DNA of 56,270 nt, taken from assembly GCA_022509145.1 (NCBI GenBank), contig JAFLTX010000004.1, positions 1 through 56,270 on the forward strand, in the 5' to 3' direction. Both the position numbers and the translations under genes were made by a program. How positions within the stretch are numbered: the first letter of the stretch is position 1; the number at the start of each line of letters is the position of its first letter. The stretch comes from Muribaculaceae bacterium (GTDB lineage: Bacteria > Bacteroidota > Bacteroidia > Bacteroidales > Muribaculaceae). The notes beneath the pieces were generated by a model, which saw nothing but the letters and a program-made list of their open reading frames with translations, was not told the origin of the DNA and did not search any database. Shown here in pieces: positions 17,182-24,373 of the stretch.

Positions 17182-17905
17182 GGGAGTGGCGGTTGATTAT
17201 ATAATCGGAAAGGAGTCTGTAAATTTTTGCTTTTTCGGGGTCGTGGGCCAAGCTTGCCAGATGCGCATCCATTACGGCATTATCGTTACGGACTGCAGGG
17301 CCGGTCTGCGAATTTAGAGGGGAGTTGGAGAGTGCCTTCTCAAGCGTTTGCTTCAGCAGGGGATGGAGGGCCGAGAAGTCAAGACCGTCGGCCTGCAGGA
17401 TGTCGGATGCGATTGTCCAGAGTGCGTTGGTGAAATTGCATGCGAAAACGGAGGCGAGATGGAGGGTCTTGCGCCGTTCGCCGTTACATTCTGTCACGGA
17501 ATCGAACGCAGAAGAAGCCAAAGAGCTGAGAATCTGCACCGTTTCGGGAGAATTGCCTTCGATGAAAAGAGATATCGGGCGGTAGTCAGCAATCTGGACC
17601 TGCCGGCTGAACGTCTGCATCGGATAGAAGACACCGTAATTCCTTGCGTAGGGGGAGAGCACATCTACGGGAACGGACCCGGCGGTGTGGGCCAGAATGC
17701 CTGAGAAAGAGGGGATTATAGCATTTACTTTCGCGGCAACCGAGGGGATTGCAGAATCTCTGACCGTAAGCAACACCACCTCGCAATCGGGGGTTAGACG
17801 CTCGATTTCAGCCGTCGGGAGAAGTTTCACCTCATGGCCGGCGTCACGAAGGGCCTTCCCAAGGTGGGGGCCGACGTTTCCGTTACCTATAATCGCCAAT
17901 TTCAT
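17168..17905 (-). CDS. Rossmann-like / DUF2520 domain protein
   Basis: A 245-aa protein with an N-terminal dinucleotide-binding motif GNGNVGPHLGKAL (GxGxxG, residues 7-19). A Rossmann fold extends to about residue 115, and a helical DUF2520 domain with HLASVFACNFTNAL near residue 150 completes it. This family resembles NADP-dependent oxidoreductases such as F420-NADP and ketopantoate-type reductases, but its substrate is unknown. It overlaps kdsC by 14 bases and follows the ATP-grasp-like gene by 16 bases. Conserved linkage with kdsC and maf suggests a housekeeping role; that is inference. Confidence 0.87.
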   Translation of the reverse strand: MKLAIIGNGNVGPHLGKALRDAGHEVKLLPTAEIERLTPDCEVVLLTVRDSAIPSVAAKVNAIIPSFSGILAHTAGSVPVDVLSPYARNYGVFYPMQTFSRQVQIADYRPISLFIEGNSPETVQILSSLASSAFDSVTECNGERRKTLHLASVFACNFTNALWTIASDILQADGLDFSALHPLLKQTLEKALSNSPLNSQTGPAVRNDNAVMDAHLASLAHDPEKAKIYRLLSDYIINRHSHEQN

Positions 17906-17921
17906 TTCTCAGGATGCGTGT

Positions 17922-18926
17922 TTAGAGGATGGTTGTATCGTTATCGAGGGGATAGAGAGGTGCGGATACATGGCCGCGGATGAAAGAGTTGCGTTCGGGA
18001 GAGATGTTGGCGCAATCGACTGCTACATGGCCCATCGTGCGCCTCAGATTAATCTCGACGCAGGGATGAATCACGCCGTCTGCATCGGCCATCATGTCAA
18101 TCCCGCACTTCCCCTCATAATAAGGCGCCACCAAGCCACTAAGCAAATCTTTCTGAGCCTCGATGATTGACATCGAAAAAGCCGGAGCATAGTGACGAAC
18201 ATAACTTTCAAGGTCGGCTTGGGAGGCTGAAAGGTTCCCTTTATATTTACCGCGGCCGTCGGAGAGGGAAACGGAAAGGCCGTAGAAATTTACCTCCTTG
18301 TCTGCTATATCCCAGAGAGAAGCGAAGTTGAGGACAGAGTTTATCCTCCGCTCGGCCAAGATAGAGCCTTGTTTTCTCAAGGCACCGCGCAGCCATTGCT
18401 CTGTCTGCGAGGCATTAAGCTCCGAGGTATCGAGAACACCGCGACCACCGCCGCTCCAAGGCATTTTGAAATAGCAATCGGGATGGGAATGATAAAACTC
18501 CATCGCGTCTTCGAGCCGTGAGAACTCTTCAGGTGAGATGGAGTGGTTCATACCTTTATTAAAATCTATTGTCAACCTTCTGTGGGCCAAGCGTTTGATT
18601 TGAGCCAAAACCTCGGGAGAAGGGAGGAGGGCGTTTTCGATGCCCAGCTTTGCCAGGCGGAAGGAGAGGGAGGGATTCCAGCCCCAGGGATCAATCCGGG
18701 TGATTTTAGGCAAGATTGCCTCTATAGATCTTACTTCCGAGCAGTCAGCCGCTGAAGCTAAACGGCCGTCGGGGAGGATGATGAAATCGTCTTCGCAGCT
18801 CCAAAAGAGAGGAAGGAATCGCAGGTGTGCAGCCAAAGCTGAAATAGAAGCCGGCGCTGAATAGTAGGGTTTTCCATCGGCCAGAGCGTATTCTTGGTCG
18901 GGATTGAAAACAAGCAGACGCGACAT
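17922..18926 (-). CDS. ATP-grasp-like protein of unknown substrate
   Basis: A 334-aa protein without a named function that I can recall. The N-terminal part (residues 1-110) begins LLVFNPDQEYALADGKPYY and may form the pre-ATP-grasp fold. The middle has a probable phosphate loop, KMPWSGGGRGV (about residues 154-164). The C-terminal segment CGIDMMADADGVIHPCVEIN followed by LRRTMGHVA places acidic and Asn/Arg residues as in metal-binding ATP-grasp enzymes (about 275-305). Such enzymes ligate a carboxylate to an amine or thiol. It lies between rpoZ and the DUF2520 gene, all on the minus strand. The call rests on these motifs only. Confidence 0.65.
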   Translation of the reverse strand: MSRLLVFNPDQEYALADGKPYYSAPASISALAAHLRFLPLFWSCEDDFIILPDGRLASAADCSEVRSIEAILPKITRIDPWGWNPSLSFRLAKLGIENALLPSPEVLAQIKRLAHRRLTIDFNKGMNHSISPEEFSRLEDAMEFYHSHPDCYFKMPWSGGGRGVLDTSELNASQTEQWLRGALRKQGSILAERRINSVLNFASLWDIADKEVNFYGLSVSLSDGRGKYKGNLSASQADLESYVRHYAPAFSMSIIEAQKDLLSGLVAPYYEGKCGIDMMADADGVIHPCVEINLRRTMGHVAVDCANISPERNSFIRGHVSAPLYPLDNDTTIL

Positions 18927-18954
18927 CGGCTACACCCGAAAAAACAACCTTCCC

Positions 18955-19296
18955 TTATTTCCCCAGATTGTCTTTCTGCTTGGCGGGATTGGAGAAGTAA
19001 AGCTTATGCTCGATGTACTCCTGAGTGGCTATGAGCGAGGGCTTGGGAAGCTTTTCGTAGAACTTTGAGATTTCGATCTGCTCGCGGTTTTCGGAGATTT
19101 CCTCGAGGTTGTCGGTATTGTTACCTTTGAACTCGGCGAGTTTCTTCTCGAGCTCATTTTTCATTTCCACGGATATCTGGTTTGCTCTCTTGCCGATAAC
19201 GCAGATAGTTTCGTATACATTGCCAGTCTGCTGCGACATTGCGAGCATATCGCGGGTCACGGTGTTGAGCGGTGCGTTGCTTTTCTTGAAATCCAT
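18955..19296 (-). CDS. rpoZ: RNA polymerase omega subunit (RpoZ/Rpb6-like, Bacteroidota type)
   Basis: A 113-aa small subunit that helps assemble the beta' subunit into RNA polymerase. The segment NVYETICVIGKRANQISVEM (about residues 26-45) is the omega/Rpb6 core, with the conserved I-x-KRA-QI pattern. The acidic middle and the C-terminal KPSLIATQEYIEHKL are usual in Bacteroidota homologues, which are longer than the enterobacterial protein's core. It starts 6 bases after the bamD stop, the familiar bamD-rpoZ arrangement of this phylum. Confidence 0.93.
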   Translation of the reverse strand: MDFKKSNAPLNTVTRDMLAMSQQTGNVYETICVIGKRANQISVEMKNELEKKLAEFKGNNTDNLEEISENREQIEISKFYEKLPKPSLIATQEYIEHKLYFSNPAKQKDNLGK

Positions 19297-19302
19297 AACT
19301 TA

Positions 19303-20103
19303 TTAATCTTGAACGTGATGTCTTGCTATTTTAAAAATTGTATCTGCTTCTTTGCGATTTTTGGTATTGGGGTAGTTGTTGATAAATGAGTAGTATTCAT
19401 CAACCACGTCTCTGAATCTTTCCTCTTTCTTTTCGGCCACACTCTGATTGGCCTCCTGGAATTTCGACTTCAGAATCAGCATCTCAAACTCCTCACGATA
19501 TTTGGAGTAGGGGTAGTTGCGCAGAGCGTTCTGGGCGGTGATGATGGCCGATTCGTAGTTGTTGCCGAGGAAATTGCCAAGGTTGTAGTAAAGCTGGGCG
19601 TTCTGCAACTCTTTGAGGGTCAGCTTGTCCTGCAGTTCAAAGATGGCATTCTGCGCTATGTTGACCTTGTCGCTCTTCGGGAAGAAATCAATGAACCCCT
19701 GCAGCTCTTCGATCCCTTTGCGGGTGTTGCTCTGGTCGAGCTGGGGGTCTGGGGAGCTGAGGTAGTAGCCGTAGCCGCTGTAGAAGCGGGCCAGCTCGGC
19801 ATATTTACCCTTGGGATAGCGGTTGTAATAGGTCTTGAAATATACGCCTGAGTTGAGGTAATCCTTGTTTTCGTAGTAGGACATACCGAGGAGGAACAGC
19901 GCTTCTTCGCCCTTCGGACCACCACGGAGAGGGGTGATGACGTCGTTGAGCACCATCGCTGCCTGGAGATACTTCTTCTGGTCGTATGCACGCTGTGCAT
20001 ACTCAAACTTATAATCTACATCGTTGGATTTCATCACTTTAGTATATTCCGTACAGGAAGAAAGCGACGCAACGACGAGCAAAAGAAGAAATAATTTTTT
20101 CAT
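19303..20103 (-). CDS. bamD: Outer-membrane assembly lipoprotein BamD
   Basis: A 266-aa periplasmic lipoprotein of the BAM complex, which inserts beta-barrel proteins into the outer membrane. A lipoprotein signal peptide ends in LSSC, with the lipidated cysteine at residue 17. The mature part is made of TPR-like helical hairpins, including QAAMVLNDVI, GMSYYENKDYLNSG and FKTYYNRYPKGKYAELARF. I chose the ATG at 20103 because it puts the signal peptide at the N terminus; a longer frame starting at 20163 would bury it. A promoter match lies at 20133-20164. It is cotranscribed with rpoZ. Confidence 0.94.
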   Translation of the reverse strand: MKKLFLLLLVVASLSSCTEYTKVMKSNDVDYKFEYAQRAYDQKKYLQAAMVLNDVITPLRGGPKGEEALFLLGMSYYENKDYLNSGVYFKTYYNRYPKGKYAELARFYSGYGYYLSSPDPQLDQSNTRKGIEELQGFIDFFPKSDKVNIAQNAIFELQDKLTLKELQNAQLYYNLGNFLGNNYESAIITAQNALRNYPYSKYREEFEMLILKSKFQEANQSVAEKKEERFRDVVDEYYSFINNYPNTKNRKEADTIFKIARHHVQD

Positions 20104-20132
20104 TCCGATTACCATATAGGCGCAATAATCGG

Positions 20133-20164
20133 CAAAGTTAATAAAAAAATCCCGGATACGCAAC
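20133..20164 (-). promoter_or_regulatory. Probable promoter of bamD-rpoZ
   Basis: On the minus strand, GTTG (one mismatch to TTTG) at 20164-20161, a 20-nt spacer, and TAACTTTG at 20140-20133 fit the Bacteroidota consensus. The leader is about 25-30 nt to the chosen bamD start, which supports the ATG at 20103 over the longer frame. Confidence 0.65.
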
Positions 20165-20213
20165 GAAAAAAGAAAGGGGAGAGGGCGATTTTGAAGGAGG
20201 GGAAAAGGATGGT

Positions 20214-20271
20214 AAGGGCCTTAAGGGCCTTAAGGGCTTTAAGGACTTTAAGGGCCTTAAGGGCTTTAAGG
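20214..20271. repeat. 9-bp tandem array (AAGGGCCTT-type, 6.4 copies)
   Basis: Units AAGGGCCTT, AAGGGCCTT, AAGGGCTTT, AAGGACTTT, AAGGGCCTT, AAGGGCTTT and a final AAGG follow without gaps. The base unit is self-complementary, so the array can fold back on itself. It lies between the bamD promoter and the terminator of the LRR gene. Confidence 0.95.
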
Positions 20272-20312
20272 AGATGAGGAGCAATTTGGGGTTAGGGGAG
20301 GGCTGGGATGAA

Positions 20313-20341
20313 AAAGTCCGGCTTTAGGGGAGCCGGACTTT
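20313..20341 (-). terminator. Rho-independent terminator of the leucine-rich-repeat gene
   Basis: An 11-bp near-perfect stem, AAAGTCCGGCT / AGCCGGACTTT, with a 7-nt loop is followed on the minus strand by a T run (ending CTTTTTC). It lies 65 bases after the LRR gene stop. Confidence 0.9.
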
Positions 20342-20405
20342 GGTATTTAGGGTTGGATATTTTTGAGTAATTGCAATCTAAGAGGGTATTGCGAGGGGTT
20401 GGGGT

Positions 20406-21473
20406 TTAATCAAAATCATTCCATTCGCCTACGATTTGCCTCAAGTTGTCGCAACCGACGTTCTGGATGTTGGTGAGCATGCTGTTGTTGGTCACGTTGA
20501 GGTAGGAGAGCATGTTGTCGAAGCTTACGTCGAGAGTAACCAGCTGATTGTTAGCGAGGTTGAGACGCTGCAGGAAGTATTGATTGGCAAGATTAACTGA
20601 GGTGAGGTCGTTCCAGGAGAGGTTGATGAATGCCACGTTGGGGCAGTTATCAAGTTGGAAGCCAGTCAGATCGTTGTAAGGAGCGTAGATATCGTTGAGA
20701 GCGGGGCAGTTGTTGGCTGCGAGCTGTGTCATGTGATTGTCGCTGCAGAAGAGAGTAACGAGTGACTTAAGGTCTTGGATATAAAGCTTTTGAATCTTGT
20801 TGCCGCCGATGTTGAGGTTTTCGAGCTTAACAAGGCCTGCGAGCTCCATACCGGTGAGTTCGTTGTAGCCGGCGTAGAGAGTCTTAAGATTCTGGCAGTT
20901 AGTTACTTGAAGCTGCTCGAGACGGTTGCTCATACAGTTGAGATACTCAAGATTCATTGCGTTTGACACGTCGAGCACCGAGATTTGGTTGGCCGAGATG
21001 TTCAGTTTCTGCAGGAAGGGACAACCGGTGAGGTTGATTGAAGAGAGCTTGTTGCGGTTGAGTTTCAGCTGAACGAGCTGGCTGCAGCCGTTGGTCTGCA
21101 GGCTTGCAATCTGATTGCGGGAGGCGAGTACCTGGGTAAGTGCCGCGTCGTTGTTCAGATTAAGGCCAGTGATTTTGTTGTCGCATACGTTTACCTTCTC
21201 AAGATTGGTGAAACCGGAGAGGTCGAGGTTGCCTGCGAGGTCTTTGCCGTGCCAGTCGATTTCGGTAACGTGACCGTTAACGATGGTAAGGCCTTCGGCT
21301 TGAGCAGGTTGCGACGGGGTAGTCTTAAGATGAGAAGCGTTATTTCCTTCCTTTGCCGAAGCTTGGCTAAGGAAACTGGAAAGGGCTTTGGCTTCATTTT
21401 TCACCAGATTCTGAGCAGAAACAGAAACGGAAGCCATCAAAGCCACGATCATTGTCAATGCTAATTTTTTCAT
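20406..21473 (-). CDS. Secreted leucine-rich-repeat protein
   Basis: A 355-aa exported protein with a signal peptide (residues 1-20, ending SVSAQ) and a polar linker to about residue 60. About twelve LRR units of roughly 21 residues then follow, with the pattern LxxLNxxxNxIxxLxLxxC. Example segments are FTNLEKVNVCDNKITGLNL, FLQKLNISANQISVLDVS and YFLQRLNLANNQLVTLDVS. It most resembles short internalin-type repeats. The unit ends abruptly in GEWNDFD with no Type IX sorting domain or lipobox, so it may be periplasmic or released. LRR proteins usually bind other proteins; the partner is unknown. It stands alone: it has its own terminator, and repeat-rich spacers lie on both sides. Confidence 0.9.
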   Translation of the reverse strand: MKKLALTMIVALMASVSVSAQNLVKNEAKALSSFLSQASAKEGNNASHLKTTPSQPAQAEGLTIVNGHVTEIDWHGKDLAGNLDLSGFTNLEKVNVCDNKITGLNLNNDAALTQVLASRNQIASLQTNGCSQLVQLKLNRNKLSSINLTGCPFLQKLNISANQISVLDVSNAMNLEYLNCMSNRLEQLQVTNCQNLKTLYAGYNELTGMELAGLVKLENLNIGGNKIQKLYIQDLKSLVTLFCSDNHMTQLAANNCPALNDIYAPYNDLTGFQLDNCPNVAFINLSWNDLTSVNLANQYFLQRLNLANNQLVTLDVSFDNMLSYLNVTNNSMLTNIQNVGCDNLRQIVGEWNDFD

Positions 21474-21726
21474 ATTAAATAGTTTTTAGTTTTTAAATTC
21501 AAAATTTAGAAAGCGTTGGGAGATTGCTCTGAGAAAGCCGATGGGACGGCGGTCAGAAATCTCTTTATTTTAAAACGAAAAAATACTCTCAAAAGTTTTC
21601 AATAATGAAAAAAATTACTTTCAGAAAAAAAGAAATGAGGAAGGAAGGCGATTTAAGAGAAAACGGAACACGTGAAGCGAGTGGTGCCGAGGAGTAGGGA
21701 TCAAAATGTAAAATGAGAAGTAGAGG

Positions 21727-21811
21727 CGCCCTAAGCGATCACCGATATTGATATTTCCGAAGCGCTATTTAACATAATATGAATTATAATTCAAAAGGGC
21801 GTTTTTATTTT
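21727..21811 (+). other. Candidate structured element ending in a T tract
   Basis: CGCCCT at 21727-21732 can pair with AGGGCG at 21796-21801, which is directly followed by TTTTTATTTTA. Within the loop, AGCG (21734-21737) can pair with CGCT near 21763. The A/T-rich inner part is partly self-complementary (AATTATAATT). The long loop is unusual for a simple terminator, so this may be the end of a small RNA or chance. No promoter was found for it. Confidence 0.3.
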
Positions 21812-21844
21812 AGGAGGCAACTTCGGAGGCATTTGGAGCGAGGG

Positions 21845-21995
21845 AAATTGGAGAACCTGAAACGGTTGGATGAGTGGGCGAAAAATTGGAGAATCTGAAG
21901 CGCTGGTATTGGAGGGCTGAAAATTGGGGATTCTGAGACGGTGGGATTGATGGGTTGGAAATTGGAGATTCTAAAGCTCTGGAATTGGTTGAGGA
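21845..21995. repeat. Four degenerate copies of a 38-bp tandem repeat
   Basis: Copies begin with AAATTGG at 21845, 21883, 21921 and 21959, a spacing of exactly 38 bases, with the last copy one base shorter. The first 18 positions are best kept (AAATTGGAGAATCTGAAG type). The second half is G/T-rich. A fifth partial copy may start at 21996. Confidence 0.8.
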
Positions 21996-22048
21996 AAATT
22001 TAGGAGGATTAGGATTTGAAAATTGGCGGCTAATTCGGGATTAATTTG

Positions 22049-22056
22049 TAATTTTG
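22049..22056 (+). promoter_or_regulatory. Probable -7 element for tgt
   Basis: TAATTTTG matches TAnnTTTG. No good TTTG is found 18-21 nt upstream, only a weak TTGG. The leader would be about 80 nt to the start at 22142. Confidence 0.45.
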
Positions 22057-22141
22057 CATTTTAGAGCCTATTCAATATAAATAAAGGAGCTCGGGGATGC
22101 TACTTCGATTAATTTGAAGGGATGAGGCTCGAAAATTCGCA

Positions 22142-23272
22142 ATGAAGTTTGAAGTAAAGAAGACTCTTGATAATTCGCAGGCACGCGCCGGGGAAATCAC
22201 CACCGACCATGGCAGGATACAGACTCCTATATTTATGCCGGTCGGGACCGATGCTTCGGTGAAGGCCGTGGATCAACGGCAGTTGACAGACACCGTCAAG
22301 GCGCAGATCATACTCGGAAACACCTATCACCTCTATTTAAGGCCGGGACTCGACATCCTGCATAGAGCCGGAGGATTGCATCAATTCATGCATTGGGACC
22401 GCCCAATCCTCACAGACTCAGGAGGTTTCCAGGTATTTTCGCTCTCTTCAATCCGCAAGTTGAAGGACGAAGGCGTGGAGTTTCGCAGTCATATCGACGG
22501 GTCGAAACATTTCTTTACGCCTGAAAATATAGTTGATACACAGCGTATTATCGGTTCGGATATCATGATGGCGCTCGATGAGTGCACTCCCGGAAACGCC
22601 GACTATGAGTATGCCAAGAAATCACTTGAACTCACCACCAAGTGGCTCAAACGCGGGTATGCCCATTTCAAGGCAACGGAACCTCTATACGGCCATAGCC
22701 AGGCCTACTTCCCTATCGTTCAGGGATGCGTCTACCCCGATCTTCGCCGTCAGGCTGCCCGGATGGTGGCTGACTTAGGCGCCGAGGGGAACGCCATAGG
22801 CGGACTGGCCGTGGGAGAACCGACGGAGGTGATGTATGAGATGATCGAGGTGGTAAACGAAATCCTCCCTGCGGATAAGCCCCGCTACCTGATGGGCGTA
22901 GGCACACCGGCCAACCTGCTGGAAGCAATCGACCGTGGCGTGGATATGTTTGACTGCGTGATGCCGACGCGCAACGGCCGCAACGGGATGCTATTCACAG
23001 CGCAGGGAATCCTGAATATGCGCAACAAGAAATGGGCCGACGACTTCTCCCCTCTCGATCCGACCGGTACCGCATGGGTAGACAGCTATTTCTCAAAGGC
23101 TTACGTAAGGCATCTGTTCATAGCGCAAGAGATTCTGGCGCTCGAGATAGCGTCGATACACAACCTTACGTTCTATCTTTGGCTGGTGGGCGAAGCGCGG
23201 CGCCATATCATTGAAGGAGACTTCAAAGACTGGAAAAGAAAGATGATTGAAAACGTAACCCGTAGGCTTTGA
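22142..23272 (+). CDS. tgt: Queuine/preQ1 tRNA-ribosyltransferase
   Basis: A 376-aa enzyme that exchanges guanine-34 for the preQ1 base in tRNAs with GUN anticodons. The substrate-pocket TDSGGFQVFS carries D92, and the nucleophile region DMFDCVMPTRNGRNG carries D271. IVQGCVYPDLR and GGLAVGEP are intact. The usual zinc site CxCxxC is not present: residues 309-314 read GTAWVD, while the later histidine (H340, in SIHNLTFY) is kept. From memory, Bacteroides homologues show the same loss, so this may be phylum-wide and the enzyme is probably active. The stop overlaps the LptF/G start by one base. Confidence 0.95.
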   Translation: MKFEVKKTLDNSQARAGEITTDHGRIQTPIFMPVGTDASVKAVDQRQLTDTVKAQIILGNTYHLYLRPGLDILHRAGGLHQFMHWDRPILTDSGGFQVFSLSSIRKLKDEGVEFRSHIDGSKHFFTPENIVDTQRIIGSDIMMALDECTPGNADYEYAKKSLELTTKWLKRGYAHFKATEPLYGHSQAYFPIVQGCVYPDLRRQAARMVADLGAEGNAIGGLAVGEPTEVMYEMIEVVNEILPADKPRYLMGVGTPANLLEAIDRGVDMFDCVMPTRNGRNGMLFTAQGILNMRNKKWADDFSPLDPTGTAWVDSYFSKAYVRHLFIAQEILALEIASIHNLTFYLWLVGEARRHIIEGDFKDWKRKMIENVTRRL

Positions 23273-24357
23273 TGAAGTTTACGATACTCGACAAATATAT
23301 ACTGCGTAAGTTTCTCGGGACTTACTTCATGGCCACCCTCCTCTTCCTGGCCGTGATCGCCATGTTTGACGTAACCGAGAAACTCGACGCCTTTCTCACA
23401 GCGCCCCTGAAGGAGACGATACTCCATTATTTCGCCTCGTTTCTCCCCTTCTTTGCGGTGCAGCTCTCCCCTCTTTTCGTATTCATCTCCGTAATCTTTT
23501 TCACCACAAAGCTGGCCGACAATTCGGAGATAATAGCGATGCTATCGAGCGGAGTGAGCTACAAGCGGCTGCTACGCCCTTATATGGTAGGCGCAGCCGT
23601 AATCGCGTTGCTGACCTTCGTCTTGAGCAACTTCATCATCCCGCCCACCAACATCAACCGAATAAATTTCACCAACAAATACGTGAAAAACAAGAGCGTG
23701 GAGTCGCGCAGCAACATCCAGCTCGAGGTATCGCCTGGCGTAATTGCCTTCATGGGGCGTTATGAAAGGAGCAACAACACGGCCTACAGTTTCACCCTTG
23801 ACAAATATGACGGGCTGACGCTGGTGTCGCGACTGTCGGCGCGCACGGCCCGGTACGACTCCACCCGCAACTACCACTGGACACTGACCAACTATCAGAT
23901 ACACGATTTCAACGGCGAGAAAGAGAAGATAACGAAAGGGAGGCAGCTCGACAGCATCATCACCATTGAGCCGCGCGACTTCCTGATATCGGCCAACGAC
24001 CAGGAGACCCTCACCACGCCACAGCTTTCGGAATATATCGAACGCCAGCGGAACCGAGGCGTGGGTAATCTTCAGAATTTCGAAATAGAGAAAGAGAAAC
24101 GAATAGCCGCCACACTTGCGGCCTTCATCCTGACCCTTATCGGAATGTCGCTTTCATCGCGCAAGGTGAAGGGAGGTATGGGAATCAACATCGGCATCGG
24201 CTTGGTGTTGAGCTTCAGCTACATCCTCTTCTCCACGATAACCAGCACGCTTGCCGTAAACGATTACACGAGTGCATTCGTGGCCATGGAGATACCGAAC
24301 GTCGTGTATCTTTCCATCGGTATCTATCTCTTCTACCGATTGTCTAAAACTCGGTAA
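23272..24357 (+). CDS. LptF/LptG-family permease (lipopolysaccharide export)
   Basis: A 361-aa inner-membrane protein of the YjgP/YjgQ family, part of the ABC exporter that lifts LPS out of the inner membrane. It starts KFTILDKYILRKFLGTYFMA, a typical first helix. Three N-terminal transmembrane segments (about residues 10-125) are followed by a periplasmic jelly-roll domain (about 130-265) and three C-terminal helices (about 280-355). Which of LptF or LptG it represents is not clear. I chose the ATG at 23272, which overlaps the tgt stop by one base, rather than a TTG one codon earlier. It converges with the TonB-dependent receptor gene with only 16 bases between and no visible terminator. Confidence 0.92.
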   Translation: MKFTILDKYILRKFLGTYFMATLLFLAVIAMFDVTEKLDAFLTAPLKETILHYFASFLPFFAVQLSPLFVFISVIFFTTKLADNSEIIAMLSSGVSYKRLLRPYMVGAAVIALLTFVLSNFIIPPTNINRINFTNKYVKNKSVESRSNIQLEVSPGVIAFMGRYERSNNTAYSFTLDKYDGLTLVSRLSARTARYDSTRNYHWTLTNYQIHDFNGEKEKITKGRQLDSIITIEPRDFLISANDQETLTTPQLSEYIERQRNRGVGNLQNFEIEKEKRIAATLAAFILTLIGMSLSSRKVKGGMGINIGIGLVLSFSYILFSTITSTLAVNDYTSAFVAMEIPNVVYLSIGIYLFYRLSKTR

Positions 24358-24373
24358 TAAGCAGCCAACACTC

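Larger units (their letters stand above)
21474..22141. other. 668-bp gene-free spacer between the LRR gene and tgt
   Basis: I see no supportable gene here. From 21474 to about 21650 the DNA is A/T-rich leader for the divergent LRR gene. At 21727-21811 there is a possible structured transcript end, at 21845-21995 a 38-bp tandem repeat, and at 22049-22056 a promoter element for tgt. All short frames are interrupted. Confidence 0.7.

Noticed and set aside
19303-20163. BamD starting at 20163
   Set aside because: It would bury the lipoprotein signal peptide by 20 residues and run through the promoter match at 20133-20164.
20214-20271. CRISPR-like array
   Set aside because: Units are nine bases with no spacers, and no cas genes are present; it is a simple tandem repeat.
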